Part shown: positions 50,834 through 58,930 of the stretch, one piece after another
Layout: each line of letters starts with the position of its first letter
How positions within the stretch are numbered: the stretch's first letter is position 1
Source of the DNA: Sphingomonas_L flavalba_A
GTDB taxonomy: Bacteria; Pseudomonadota; Alphaproteobacteria; Sphingomonadales; Sphingomonadaceae
Direction: 5' to 3'
NCBI RefSeq assembly: GCF_047553045.1
Contig: NZ_CP180208.1
Span: forward strand, 1,240,001 to 1,304,000
Length of the DNA stretch: 64,000 bases
The notes under the pieces: model-generated
Told to the model about the DNA's origin: nothing
The model's input: the letters and a program-made list of their open reading frames with translations, nothing else
Databases searched by the model: none
Program-made: the position numbers and the translations under genes

Positions 50834-52888
50834 TCAGCGTTCCAGCCCCCTCTGCCGCCCTAACTGCCACGACACCGATCCGCCCTGCACGACGCCCATG
50901 ACCTCGCGGCCGAGCTGCCGGTCGATGACCGGCCGCCACGGGACAAGCGTGAACTCATGGGATTTCTCGACCACGGCGAACTTGCCGCTCGATAGCTGCA
51001 CGGTGCCGGTGAACTTGCCGCTGACGTTTTCGCCGTCCGTAGCGGCGCGGAACGGCAGTCCCTTGCTCTCGGCCATCTCCGCGCCGACGCGGGCAACCTC
51101 GCGCTCGCGCAAGGTGCCGAGAAGATTGCGCCGGTAGAAGATGCGGCCGTCCCTGTTGCGCGTAGCGTCGCGCTGTTCGATATGATGCTCGCGGCGCTGG
51201 TCCATGGCTTCGCGGACCTGTTGCCCGAAGCCGGTCGGCGCAAGGTCGGCCGTTTCGCCATGGACCAATCGCCGGTCCAGCCATGTCGCGCCGTCCGAAC
51301 GTATCTGCCTTTGCAGATCAACCGGGGAAAGCACGCGAACGCTGGCCTGCCGGTCGCGGCCGGCATCGTAATCAGCCGCGTGGCTGACCAGATCATCTGG
51401 GATGCGCCATTGGTCGGCGTCGATGCGCTCGACGATGCCGGCCCGGCGCAGCGCCTCCAGCCGCCGGACATGGGCATCGATATAGCCCTCATAGTCGCCG
51501 CCGGGAACGCGGCCCTCGAATTTCGCCTGCTCCAGATGACGGCTCGGCCGATAGATGCCGTCCTCGGCGATGGCGGTGATGGTGCGGTCGGACGGTCGGG
51601 CTGCCGCCTCGGCCGGGCCGATCTGGACGACGCTGCCGATGCGGGCGTCCTCCAGCCGCTCGGGCGCGATGCCGGCAATGTGGTGTGTGCGGCCGTCGAT
51701 CCCGTCCACCACGATTGTCAGGTTCTCGCCCAGCTCGTCGGACAGGTGCTTGTCCACGACGCGGCCGACGATGGGCGTCTCGGGCGCTCCGTCATGGATT
51801 TGGAAGCTCATGGGATCGCGTTCGCCGCCCTGCGGCCCAAGCGCCTTGTGCATGGTGCGGATAATGTCGCCCCGCTCGCCCAACTCGCGCAAGACCGGTT
51901 CCATGTCCTTGCTCAATTCCCAAACACCGGGCGCGTGCTCGGTCGCCAGCCCCATCTTCTCCAGCTTGGCGAGCCTGCGCAGGCGTAGCGTTCGCTCGAA
52001 CTGCCGCCTCGGCGCTGCCGGCTCGTGGCGCAGGTCGACGAAACGGGCATCGGCTTCCTCGGCCATGGCGCGATCGATGCGGGCGAAACGGTCCTGGTCG
52101 ATTTCGGCGGACAGCTTGCGGGTCTGCTCAATCTCGGTAACGGGGCCGAGTTCCAGACTGGCAAGCTCGCTGGCGCGCTCGCGCAGGCCGTTGGCGAGAT
52201 AGTCGCCGTTGATGACTAGATCCCCGCCCGTATCATCGCGGCCGTTGACGATGACATGCACATGGGGATGGCCGGTGTTGTAGTGATTGACGGCAACCCA
52301 ATCCAGCTTCGTGCCGAGGTCGCCTTCCACCTGTTTCATGAAATCGCGGGTGTAGGCCGTGAGGTCCGACAGCTCCGCGCCATCCTCGGGCGAGACGATG
52401 AATCTGAATTGATGGCGGTCATCCTGACCACGATCAAGGAAGGCGTCGCCATCGGCGCGGTCTTCATGCGCCGAATAGAGCTGGCCGCGTTCGCCGTCGC
52501 GCGAGGTTCCGTCACGCTGGACATAGCGCAGATGCGCGCGGGCACGGCCGCCCTTCCATGCGGCCCGGACGCTGCGCTGCTTGACGATCACGCGGCGGCT
52601 GCCCGGCTGGCGATGATGCCAGTTGCCGGATATGTTCCGGGCGCGCACGAAGCTCGCGCCCCGGCCGCGCTTCACGCCCTTGCCGCTGGCGGCCATGGCG
52701 CGAGACCGCCCCGGCGATGACGGGCGCGCGGATGACGGCATGGAAGGATCGCGTGAGGCTGCCGCCTGATGCTGGCGGGTGATCTTCCTGACCTGCGTGA
52801 AAAAGCTCTTGGTCTTGCCGGCCTTCGGCGTGTCGGATCGGATGCGGCCGGGCTTCGGACGGAAGCGGTTTTCGTCGTCGGCGCTCAA
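50834..52888 (-). CDS. Relaxase/mobilisation nuclease (VirD2-like, DUF3363 type)
   Basis: 684 residues. The metal-binding HUH-like motif HPHVHVI is at residues 207-213, preceded by the helical block of the relaxase domain; a basic N-terminal 120 residues and a long C-terminal DUF3363-like region follow. It nicks oriT and leads the strand into the recipient. A candidate nic site lies upstream in the gap to the lytic transglycosylase gene. Length is typical of relaxases of this alphaproteobacterial element class. Confidence 0.92.
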   Translation of the reverse strand: MSADDENRFRPKPGRIRSDTPKAGKTKSFFTQVRKITRQHQAAASRDPSMPSSARPSSPGRSRAMAASGKGVKRGRGASFVRARNISGNWHHRQPGSRRVIVKQRSVRAAWKGGRARAHLRYVQRDGTSRDGERGQLYSAHEDRADGDAFLDRGQDDRHQFRFIVSPEDGAELSDLTAYTRDFMKQVEGDLGTKLDWVAVNHYNTGHPHVHVIVNGRDDTGGDLVINGDYLANGLRERASELASLELGPVTEIEQTRKLSAEIDQDRFARIDRAMAEEADARFVDLRHEPAAPRRQFERTLRLRRLAKLEKMGLATEHAPGVWELSKDMEPVLRELGERGDIIRTMHKALGPQGGERDPMSFQIHDGAPETPIVGRVVDKHLSDELGENLTIVVDGIDGRTHHIAGIAPERLEDARIGSVVQIGPAEAAARPSDRTITAIAEDGIYRPSRHLEQAKFEGRVPGGDYEGYIDAHVRRLEALRRAGIVERIDADQWRIPDDLVSHAADYDAGRDRQASVRVLSPVDLQRQIRSDGATWLDRRLVHGETADLAPTGFGQQVREAMDQRREHHIEQRDATRNRDGRIFYRRNLLGTLREREVARVGAEMAESKGLPFRAATDGENVSGKFTGTVQLSSGKFAVVEKSHEFTLVPWRPVIDRQLGREVMGVVQGGSVSWQLGRQRGLER

Positions 52889-52955
52889 GGGCGCGACTCC
52901 AGCCCAAACCGCCGAAAAACGGCCGATCTGCGCCTATGGTGCCGCTCGAAACCCT

Positions 52956-52973
52956 GCAAAGCCAAGGCTTTGC
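52956..52973. repeat. Palindrome in the relaxase-oriT gap
   Basis: GCAAAGCCAAGGCTTTGC, two 8-base arms around a 2-base centre. It lies in the gap upstream of the relaxase, flanked by two of three ATGGTGCCG repeats (52936, 53003, 53069). It is likely a protein-binding site of the origin region. Confidence 0.6.
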
Positions 52974-53119
52974 GCAAAATCGCGGCACGCGGCCCCTCAA
53001 AACCATGGTGCCGGAACCGGCCACCTAACCAGTGTGCAGACAACAACAATTTCCAGAAGCGGCCCCATATGGTGCCGTCTTCTTTAATCTTGCCCTCCGC
53101 CCTTTCTGCCTTTTCCACC

Positions 53120-53170
53120 CCTCCTGCCGGGAAGTCAGCCGGGCAAGAACCTGCCTGACTGGACACCGGA
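53120..53170 (-). other. Candidate origin of transfer (oriT), IncP-type nic region
   Basis: The minus strand contains TGCCCGGCTGAC (53145 down to 53134), identical over 12 bases to the RP4 nic region as I remember it (CCTG/CCCGGCTGAC). By analogy the nick would fall between 53144 and 53143. An inverted repeat AGTCAG/CTGACT surrounds it. It is intergenic, 230-280 bases upstream of the relaxase start, in the usual place. The three upstream bases differ from RP4 (CTTG rather than CCTG). Confidence 0.65.
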
Positions 53171-53201
53171 ATGAGCGCCGCCGAGTGCGGGAACGCCGCC
53201 C

Positions 53202-54134
53202 TCATGGCGTTCCCCCGCCGCTCGCGTCGGCGACAAAAATGCTGCCGTACTGCGGCTCCGCACGGGCAGGGTCGCGCGCCGGAACGGCAGCGCGGCCGTC
53301 GCCTGATTGCACCTCGGACGGCGGCGCGGCGGTAGCTCGCGTGTCGGCCGGGCGCATGACGAATAGTGGTGCCTCGCGCCAGTCGGGCGGCGGTGCCGGT
53401 GGTTGCAACGGCGCATCCGATGGAGCCGCGCCGCCAAGGATCGGGGCGAGTGCGGCGACATAGGCGCGCGTCTCGGCGGGAAGCGGGCGGCCCGTCGCAC
53501 GGTGCTCGTCATAGCGGCCGGGGCCGGCGTTATAAGCCGCGAGCATCGCGCCGACATTGCCGTAGAGGTCGAACATCTCGCGCAGATAGGCCGTGCCTGC
53601 AAGGATGTTGTCGCGCGGGACGTAGGGATCGCGGCCGAGGCCATGGCGGACGCGCAAGCCCGCCCATGTGTCGGGCATCACCTGCATCAATCCCATCGCC
53701 CCAGCCGACGATACGGCGCGCACGTCGCCCGCGCTCTCGGCGCGCAGCACGGCGCGAATCCAGTGCTCGGGGATGCCAAAACGCTGTGACGCCTCGGCGA
53801 TGTGGATCGCATACGGATGGGCGGCGACCGGGCGCTCGACCGACGTGGATTGCGCGACAGCGACGCCCGATCCGATGCAGACGGAAATCGCCCCCGCCAG
53901 CAGCAGGACAGCATAATGCCATGCCGGCCTGCTTCCGGTTCGCCGCCAGCCTGCCAGCGTGCTCGCTGCGGTCAAGGGCAAGGCGCAAGCGCCGGCCGAT
54001 GGCCGCCCCTGACCTTCGCTGCGCGCGCCGGCCGTCTGGCCGCCGAGCGGGACGAAGGGATGAGACGGCTTTTCCGCGAACAAAGGGATGACGATCTTGG
54101 ACCGGATGGCGGGCCGTACGCGCGCGGCCGTCAT
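53202..54134 (-). CDS. Lytic transglycosylase of the conjugation module
   Basis: 310 residues. A long basic N-terminus precedes a membrane/signal segment (YAVLLLAGAISVCIGSGVAVA), then the SLT domain with catalytic Glu in AVLRAESAGD, GAMGLMQVMPDTW and AAYNAGPGRYDEH. It opens the peptidoglycan for channel assembly (VirB1-like). The ATG at 54134 overlaps the DUF736 stop by four bases. Confidence 0.92.
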   Translation of the reverse strand: MTAARVRPAIRSKIVIPLFAEKPSHPFVPLGGQTAGARSEGQGRPSAGACALPLTAASTLAGWRRTGSRPAWHYAVLLLAGAISVCIGSGVAVAQSTSVERPVAAHPYAIHIAEASQRFGIPEHWIRAVLRAESAGDVRAVSSAGAMGLMQVMPDTWAGLRVRHGLGRDPYVPRDNILAGTAYLREMFDLYGNVGAMLAAYNAGPGRYDEHRATGRPLPAETRAYVAALAPILGGAAPSDAPLQPPAPPPDWREAPLFVMRPADTRATAAPPSEVQSGDGRAAVPARDPARAEPQYGSIFVADASGGGTP

Positions 54135-54466
54135 TCCTCGTCCTCGACTTTCCGGGGGTGCTTCCAACGCAGCGTCCAGACCGAAGGATCGTCGTTGGAC
54201 TGGAACAGCTTGGCGCGGATCGGGGACGGAAAGATCGGTCCCTCCAGCCTCATCGACACGAAGTCGCCGGCATTTTCGCTTGCGTCCTTCCATGCCGGGC
54301 CGGCGTCCGGCCCGTCCTCACTATCGAGGCGCAGGCGATAGTCGGGCGCGTTCTTCATATCGCTCGGCTTGGCCGGAACGATGAACAGCTTTTCGTGGAG
54401 GCCGAACGAATGAAGCTCCCCGGCATAGCCGGTTTCGGTGCGGGTGAAGGTGCCTATTTCTGCCAT
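54131..54466 (-). CDS. DUF736 family protein
   Basis: 111 residues starting MAEIGTFTRTETGYAGELHSF and containing DAGPAWKDAS, the DUF736 pattern. It is almost always found beside the relaxase/traF genes of this class of conjugative element. The function is unknown. The ATG at 54466 has GGAGA upstream; the 19 extra codons are unlikely. Confidence 0.88.
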   Translation of the reverse strand: MAEIGTFTRTETGYAGELHSFGLHEKLFIVPAKPSDMKNAPDYRLRLDSEDGPDAGPAWKDASENAGDFVSMRLEGPIFPSPIRAKLFQSNDDPSVWTLRWKHPRKVEDEE

Positions 54467-54501
54467 GGAAAATCTCCTGTGATTGGCTTTCGGGGATCGT
54501 T

Positions 54502-55047
54502 TCAGTGCGTCGGCGTGCGCCACTCGTAGCGGCCGACGCCTTCCTCATCGGTCCAGAGCGGGACCGCTCGACCGATGACGGAAGCTGCGGGGATGGGTCC
54601 GAAATAGCGGCCGTCGAGGCTGTCGCGGACTTCCCAGTTCATGAGGAAAAGCTGGTCGTCGCCGATGACGCGGCAGCCCTGCCAGACGGGCAGATCGCGG
54701 CCGAGGTTATCGCGCTCCAGCGCCTCGCCCATCTCGATCCCGTTCACCGTGATCGTGGATCGCAAGCGGCAAACCCGCTGCCCCGGCAGGCCGACGACGC
54801 GCTTCAACAGCGGGACGCCGCGCGCGATATAACCGCGCTCGACCATGAAGGCGGCGAGCGGTTCGGGCGGCATGACGGCGACCAGCTCGGGCACATCAAG
54901 CGCGTCGGCCGGCTCGACGGTGTAGAACCCGACCGGCGCGCTGGCGGTGGCGTTCCATATGAGTTTCGTCGGTGTCTCGACCGCGCTTGCGGCGGCGATG
55001 CCGATGACGGCGAGCGCCGTCACCGTGAGGGTGCGGCTGCGCGTCAT
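54502..55047 (-). CDS. traF: TraF, S26 family peptidase of the pilin-processing type
   Basis: 181 residues. One N-terminal membrane segment, the catalytic Ser in ASAPVGFY, Lys in LLKRVVGLPGQRV and the box DNLGRDLPVWQG. TraF matures the TrbC pilin into its cyclic form in IncP systems. The ATG at 55047 overlaps the DUF2840 stop by four bases. Confidence 0.92.
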   Translation of the reverse strand: MTRSRTLTVTALAVIGIAAASAVETPTKLIWNATASAPVGFYTVEPADALDVPELVAVMPPEPLAAFMVERGYIARGVPLLKRVVGLPGQRVCRLRSTITVNGIEMGEALERDNLGRDLPVWQGCRVIGDDQLFLMNWEVRDSLDGRYFGPIPAASVIGRAVPLWTDEEGVGRYEWRTPTH

Positions 55048-55562
55048 GGGGCGATCCTTCGGCAGTGAAGCCAAGCGGCGTGTCGCTCGGGGGTGTAGGC
55101 GTGCGGCTCCAGATTGGCGGTTAAACGGTTGTGGACGTGCCGCCAGTGATCCGGCGAGGCATCGGCCGGATCGAGGCCGAGCGCATCCACGGCGTCGATA
55201 GCTACAAGCGCACGCTGCACCTTGGGCCAGCTATCGAGGCGCAACAGGATTTCGCCGCCGGGGCGCACGAACGGCAATGTCTGGAACGGCTCGCCCCGGC
55301 CGATGGCGCGCACGATGTCGATGCGGGAAACGACAGTGCCGTGCTCGCCCTTCGCCCATCGCACGAAGGCAAAGACGCTGCTCGGCGCGAAACCGACGAC
55401 GCTGCGGCGACGGTCGATGATCTGCTCGTAGGTCTTGCGGCCGAAGCGTATCCAGTGCTCGACCTTGCGTTTCTCGAAGGTCAGCTCGACCAATGTGGTG
55501 AAGGGCGCAGGCCCGTCCGGCAGCGGACGGCCGTGCGCGCTGCGGTGGGCGCGACGGGTCAT
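55044..55562 (-). CDS. DUF2840 family protein
   Basis: 172 residues (TTLVELTFEKRKVEHWIRFGRKTYEQIIDRRRSVVGFAPSSVFAFVRW; WHVHNRL-like end). It matches DUF2840, a protein of unknown function always near traF and repA in these elements. The ATG at 55562 is chosen; the frame is open into repA antisense. Confidence 0.85.
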   Translation of the reverse strand: MTRRAHRSAHGRPLPDGPAPFTTLVELTFEKRKVEHWIRFGRKTYEQIIDRRRSVVGFAPSSVFAFVRWAKGEHGTVVSRIDIVRAIGRGEPFQTLPFVRPGGEILLRLDSWPKVQRALVAIDAVDALGLDPADASPDHWRHVHNRLTANLEPHAYTPERHAAWLHCRRIAP

Positions 55563-55620
55563 TGTTCGTCTCCGGGGATGTGCTGGGGGCTGCGCGAGCG
55601 CAGCGCGTCGAGCGCGGGCG

Positions 55621-56697
55621 TCATGGCTCGCCCCTTCGGGCAGAACCGGCACCACGCTTCGCCTGCGCGCGCGTCAAACAAAGAGAGTTAGATTCTCTGT
55701 TAGATAAGTTAGCGGTCGGATTCCGCTTTTCAGGCCAAAGCGTTAGCTGCGGTTCGTGCGCCTGATCTGCCGATAGTCGTGCGCCTGATGTGCCGATACC
55801 CCGTGCGCCTGATCTGCCGATGGCATTAACAGGGTTGTCAACAGTGCCTGTGGACAAGTTTTCGGGGCGGATGTGCAGCAACTCGCGGCCGTCTTCCCGC
55901 TCGATCTGGAGCAGGTAGCCGGGAAGCTGCTGGCGGGCCGCGATCCGGCGCAGGTCGAGCGCGAAGTCGGACGGCCGCGCGAGGCTGCCGGATTTCTGGT
56001 GAAGGTGCGCGACCTCGAAAACCCAGCCGTGGCGCTGGTGCCCGGCGTGCTTTCTGGCGACGCGGTAAAGCCATCGCTCGATGCCGCCAGTCAGCCGGAA
56101 ATAGGCCGGGTCGATGGTCAGGACCAGCGAGCGGTCGATGACGCTGTTGTAGAACCATTCGGGCAGGACGAACTCCATGCCCTCGACGCGGCCGGCGCGC
56201 GTCGTCATTTCCTCCCACTCGTTGATCCATGAGAATTGCCGGCGACGCCAATGCGGGCGGTTGCGGATGGTGGTGGCGATGACGGTCGATTGCAGCCGCG
56301 CCAGCGCGGCTTTCAGAAGCCGGTATTGGTGATTGCCGGTCGGCCGCCCGATGGCGCGCAACAGATGGTAGGGGGTGAAGCGGACAAAGCGCGACGTGGT
56401 TAGGCCGTTGTTCTCGGCCGCGACGATCTGCGAGGCCGCCCATATCAGCACATCGGCGTCCCATATGGTCGCCATGCCATGCTCGGGCATCCCGAACACC
56501 TGCACCTCTATGTCGGCGGCCTTGTAGAGAATCGGCTTGGTGCGCGGGGTCTTCGCCAGCGAGAAGAACGGCCGTTCCATCAAATCGCGCTGGTCACGCG
56601 GCGGCGCGTCGCCCGTTGCGACCACGAAAGGGTCCAGGCGGCTGCGCTCGCTGTCCTCGGCCGGCTGCGCGGGGTCGTGATCGTCCTCGCGCAGCAT
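55621..56697 (-). CDS. repA: Replication initiator RepA
   Basis: 358 residues. It matches the replication initiator A family: MERPFFSLAKTPRTKPILYKAADIEVQVFG, HGMATIWDADVLIWAASQI, RFTPYHLLRAIGRPTGNHQYRLLKAAL and GGIERWLYRVARKHAG. The C-terminal 75 residues or so are unusual, because they are encoded by iterons. Its ATG follows the stop of the AlpA-like gene directly. A replication module suggests that the excised element can replicate. Confidence 0.9.
   Translation of the reverse strand: MLREDDHDPAQPAEDSERSRLDPFVVATGDAPPRDQRDLMERPFFSLAKTPRTKPILYKAADIEVQVFGMPEHGMATIWDADVLIWAASQIVAAENNGLTTSRFVRFTPYHLLRAIGRPTGNHQYRLLKAALARLQSTVIATTIRNRPHWRRRQFSWINEWEEMTTRAGRVEGMEFVLPEWFYNSVIDRSLVLTIDPAYFRLTGGIERWLYRVARKHAGHQRHGWVFEVAHLHQKSGSLARPSDFALDLRRIAARQQLPGYLLQIEREDGRELLHIRPENLSTGTVDNPVNAIGRSGARGIGTSGARLSADQAHEPQLTLWPEKRNPTANLSNRESNSLCLTRAQAKRGAGSARRGEP
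55756..55821. repeat. Three iterons inside the 3' part of repA
   Basis: Three copies of GTGCGCCTGATSTGCCGAT start at 55756, 55779 and 55803 (steps of 23 and 24 bases, about two helical turns). They are of the size and spacing of Rep-binding iterons and are read through in the repA frame. They likely form part of a vegetative origin. Confidence 0.8.
55849..55857 (-). promoter_or_regulatory. DnaA-box-like site
   Basis: The minus strand reads TTGTCCACA, one base from the consensus TTATCCACA. It is 28 bases from the last iteron, as expected in an iteron-type origin. A single nine-base match is weak alone. Confidence 0.45.
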
Positions 56698-56967
56698 CTA
56701 GCAGTCGCCCCGTTCTTCGGGCGTAAGCGGACGCGCGGGAAAGACGGTGCCGGCGGTCTTGTCGCGGGTGGATTTGCGCTCGCCCGCCGCGCTCCAGTCT
56801 TCCAGATCGCGGACGGTATAGAGGACGCGCCCGCCGACCTTGCGATAGGTCGGGCCGGTGCCATAGGTGCGATGCTTCTCAAGGGTGCGGATGGATATCC
56901 CGAGGAAGCGGGCGGCTTCCTTGGTGCGCAGCAGGCGCGGCGGCAGGCCCGCAAGCGGGTTGGGCAT
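56698..56967 (-). CDS. AlpA/excisionase-like HTH protein
   Basis: 89 residues. MerR-type HTH_17 domain (LLRTKEAARFLGISIRTLEKHRTYGTGPTYRKVGGRVLYTVRDLEDW). Such proteins act as regulators or excision factors in integrative elements. The stop is adjacent to the repA ATG, so the two are co-transcribed. Its leader carries the second copy of the shared element. Confidence 0.9.
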   Translation of the reverse strand: MPNPLAGLPPRLLRTKEAARFLGISIRTLEKHRTYGTGPTYRKVGGRVLYTVRDLEDWSAAGERKSTRDKTAGTVFPARPLTPEERGDC

Positions 56968-57018
56968 GGATCACCTCCAGTCGGGATTGGGCTGCCGGGG
57001 GCGGCAGCGGACTGTGGC

Positions 57019-57084
57019 GAACCATGGCGGGGGATCGGCGGCGCGTAGCGTGCCGCATTTGCGCCTATGCGCTAACGGCACCCC
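57019..57084 (-). repeat. Shared leader element, copy 2
   Basis: Gapless partner of 27831-27896. It contains GCAAATGCGGCACGCTAC on the minus strand and a GTGCCG/CGGCAC inverted repeat. A GC-rich hairpin (GCTGCCG/CGGCAGC) lies between it and the AlpA-like start, mirroring the layout of copy 1. Confidence 0.7.
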
Positions 57085-57430
57085 CCTTCGGGGCGGCGCG
57101 CGTCCAATATGATGAGGGATTTCAGCGGCTCAACGCCTGCCATGCCGAATAGGCAAAGACATTTGCGCACGGTTCGGCTAGGAATGTAGGCGGAGCAGAC
57201 GCGCTGCTCTGGGGCGTCGAAACCCCTCACGAATGGCTGGTGCTGGCCAGAACGGCACCAACTCCTTGACCTATGGTCGGGGAGCCTGTGGCGTATACAA
57301 CAGGCTTTCCGAGCTAAAGGCCATGGGGCCGTTTCGTGACGGTTTCGAACTCCCCGATCACCAAGAGTCAGAGAGAATCGTTTGCGGGGGCGCACCGCAG
57401 ACAAAAATCTCTCGGATACGGGGAATGACT
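57085..57430. other. Gene-free stretch between AlpA-like leader and DUF2285 gene
   Basis: About 346 bp between divergent genes. No credible gene is seen: frames here lack family matches and codon bias. It should hold the promoter for the DUF2285 gene. The sequence GGTTCGGCTAGGAATG and several short inverted repeats are present, none decisive. Confidence 0.4.
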
Positions 57431-57718
57431 ATGCGGGTTCCCGTCGAACTCGATCCCGATGTGGACGACATCGCGCCGACAGGCGACAGCATAACCGTCT
57501 ATGACGAACGGCATTTCGTGACGTATCTGCGCCTTCTCGATGCGAAGGCCGAAGATGCGGACTGGAAGGAGGTCGCGCGGATCGTGCTGCACCGCGATCC
57601 CGTCGCCGAGGAACTTCGGTCGCGCCGATGCTGGCAAAGTCATCTGGAGCGCGCGCAATGGCTGTCGCGTGAAGGCTATCGGAAGATTCTGGAGCAGGCG
57701 GTAGCCAACAAGGTATGA
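57431..57718 (+). CDS. DUF2285 family protein, small
   Basis: 95 residues (MRVPVELDPDVDDIAPTGDSITVYDERHFVTYLRLLDAKAEDADWKEVARIVLHRDP). It matches the C-terminal DUF2285 type found as small regulators in these elements. The ATG at 57431 has GGGGA seven bases upstream. Probably DNA-binding; the target is unknown. Confidence 0.8.
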   Translation: MRVPVELDPDVDDIAPTGDSITVYDERHFVTYLRLLDAKAEDADWKEVARIVLHRDPVAEELRSRRCWQSHLERAQWLSREGYRKILEQAVANKV

Positions 57719-57795
57719 AGATCGGAGACAATTTCAGCTTGTTTCTTGTCGCAGATTTCGGGATTGTTGCGACAACTACCCGCAAGTAGATTTAC

Positions 57796-57837
57796 GCAAG
57801 CTATGGATGAATATAGGCAAGCTATGGATGAATATAG
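57796..57837 (+). repeat. 21-bp tandem duplication at the aph start
   Basis: Two perfect 21-bp copies (57796-57816 and 57817-57837) each contain an in-frame ATG (57803, 57824). The first copy places AGG nine bases before the second ATG. The duplication may have created a ribosome-binding site or simply extended the protein by seven residues (MDEYRQA). Confidence 0.95.
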
Positions 57838-58636
57838 GGAAGTAAACTGCGTGGCGATGCCAGTGCCGGCGGGTTTATCGGAAGAGGTGAAGGGATATTC
57901 GTGGGCGCGGAATAATGTCGGTGAGTCCGGGGGAGTGGTATATCGGCTCTACGGCAAGGCAGGTGCACCCGATCTCTTCCTGAAGCATGGTCGCGATACC
58001 GTTGCCAATGATCTCGTGGATGAGATGGTTAGACTGCGTTGGATGGCCAACCACATCGCGGTTCCCACCGTCACGCATTTCGTCAGCACTACCGACGAAG
58101 CCTGGCTCCTTATGACGGCCTTGGCAGGTGAAACCGCATATCAGGCTCTGGAAGCGCGTCCAGAGGAGAGAACGACCATTGTTGATGCGCTGGCGGACTT
58201 CCTTCGGACGCTACATGCAATTCCGATCAGCGAATGTCCATTTACCAGCGATCATAGCTATCGACTCGGACTGGCGCGCAAACGGATCGACGCCGGCTTG
58301 GTCGAAGAAGACGATTTCGATGAGGAACGCGAAGGCTGGACAGCAGAACAGGTTTGGCAGGAAATGCATCGACACCTGCCTTTCATGGCCGATCAGGTTG
58401 TCACACATGGGGACTTCTCGCTCGATAACCTTCTTATGGTGGATGGTGTGGTAATCGGCTGTATCGACGCAGGCCGTGTCGGTATTGCCGACCGCTACCA
58501 AGATTTGGCGATACTCTGGAACTGTCTCGGAGAGTTCGATGAGGCGTTACAGGACAGGTTTTTCGCCCGGTACGGCGTTCCTAAGCCAGATCCAAGCAAG
58601 CTGCTATTCCACCTGATGTTGGACGAGCTTTTTTGA
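57824..58636 (+). CDS. Aminoglycoside 3'-phosphotransferase, APH(3')-I-like
   Basis: 270 residues. Conserved kinase blocks are present: catalytic VVTHGDFSLDNLL, metal-binding IDAGRVGIADRYQDLAILWNCL and FLKHG for the ATP lysine. It resembles both APH(3')-Ia and -Ib in my memory without being either, and the usual IDVGR is IDAGR. Kanamycin/neomycin resistance is expected. The ATG at 57824 gives the family length (271); the upstream ATG at 57803 adds seven residues. Confidence 0.88.
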   Translation: MDEYREVNCVAMPVPAGLSEEVKGYSWARNNVGESGGVVYRLYGKAGAPDLFLKHGRDTVANDLVDEMVRLRWMANHIAVPTVTHFVSTTDEAWLLMTALAGETAYQALEARPEERTTIVDALADFLRTLHAIPISECPFTSDHSYRLGLARKRIDAGLVEEDDFDEEREGWTAEQVWQEMHRHLPFMADQVVTHGDFSLDNLLMVDGVVIGCIDAGRVGIADRYQDLAILWNCLGEFDEALQDRFFARYGVPKPDPSKLLFHLMLDELF

Positions 58637-58930
58637 TATTAGACGACAGCTACCACGGCAAATGAAACACAGGCTGGCAGTGGCAGAACCACCAAACTCC
58701 GTCATTCTCGAAATTGCATCCCTTGCGAGATAGGGGGCGAGAAGCGTAAGTGCTATTTTTAACGGCCCCTATCGATCTGACCGGCAAATACCATCACCGT
58801 CACGCAATTTCTAAAATTCTCTAACAGATCGGCCGGTCTCGGAGAAGCAAGGGGTTTCCGTGTTGCATGTCATTGTCGTAAGTGGCACAAATTTGCGACA
58901 CGATTTTCGACAGATAGGGCTCGCAGACGA
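58637..58930. other. Gene-free stretch after aph
   Basis: 294 bp between convergent genes with no credible coding region and reduced GC. No clear terminator hairpin was found. Possibly residual flanking DNA brought in with the aph gene. Confidence 0.4.

Noticed and set aside
55756..55821. CRISPR-like or terminator repeats
   Set aside because: Only three copies with 4-5 base gaps, next to a DnaA-like box in a rep gene; iterons explain them better.
57267..57300. Sigma-70 promoter TTGACC ... TATACA before the DUF2285 gene
   Set aside because: Spacing is about 22 bases, too long for a standard promoter.
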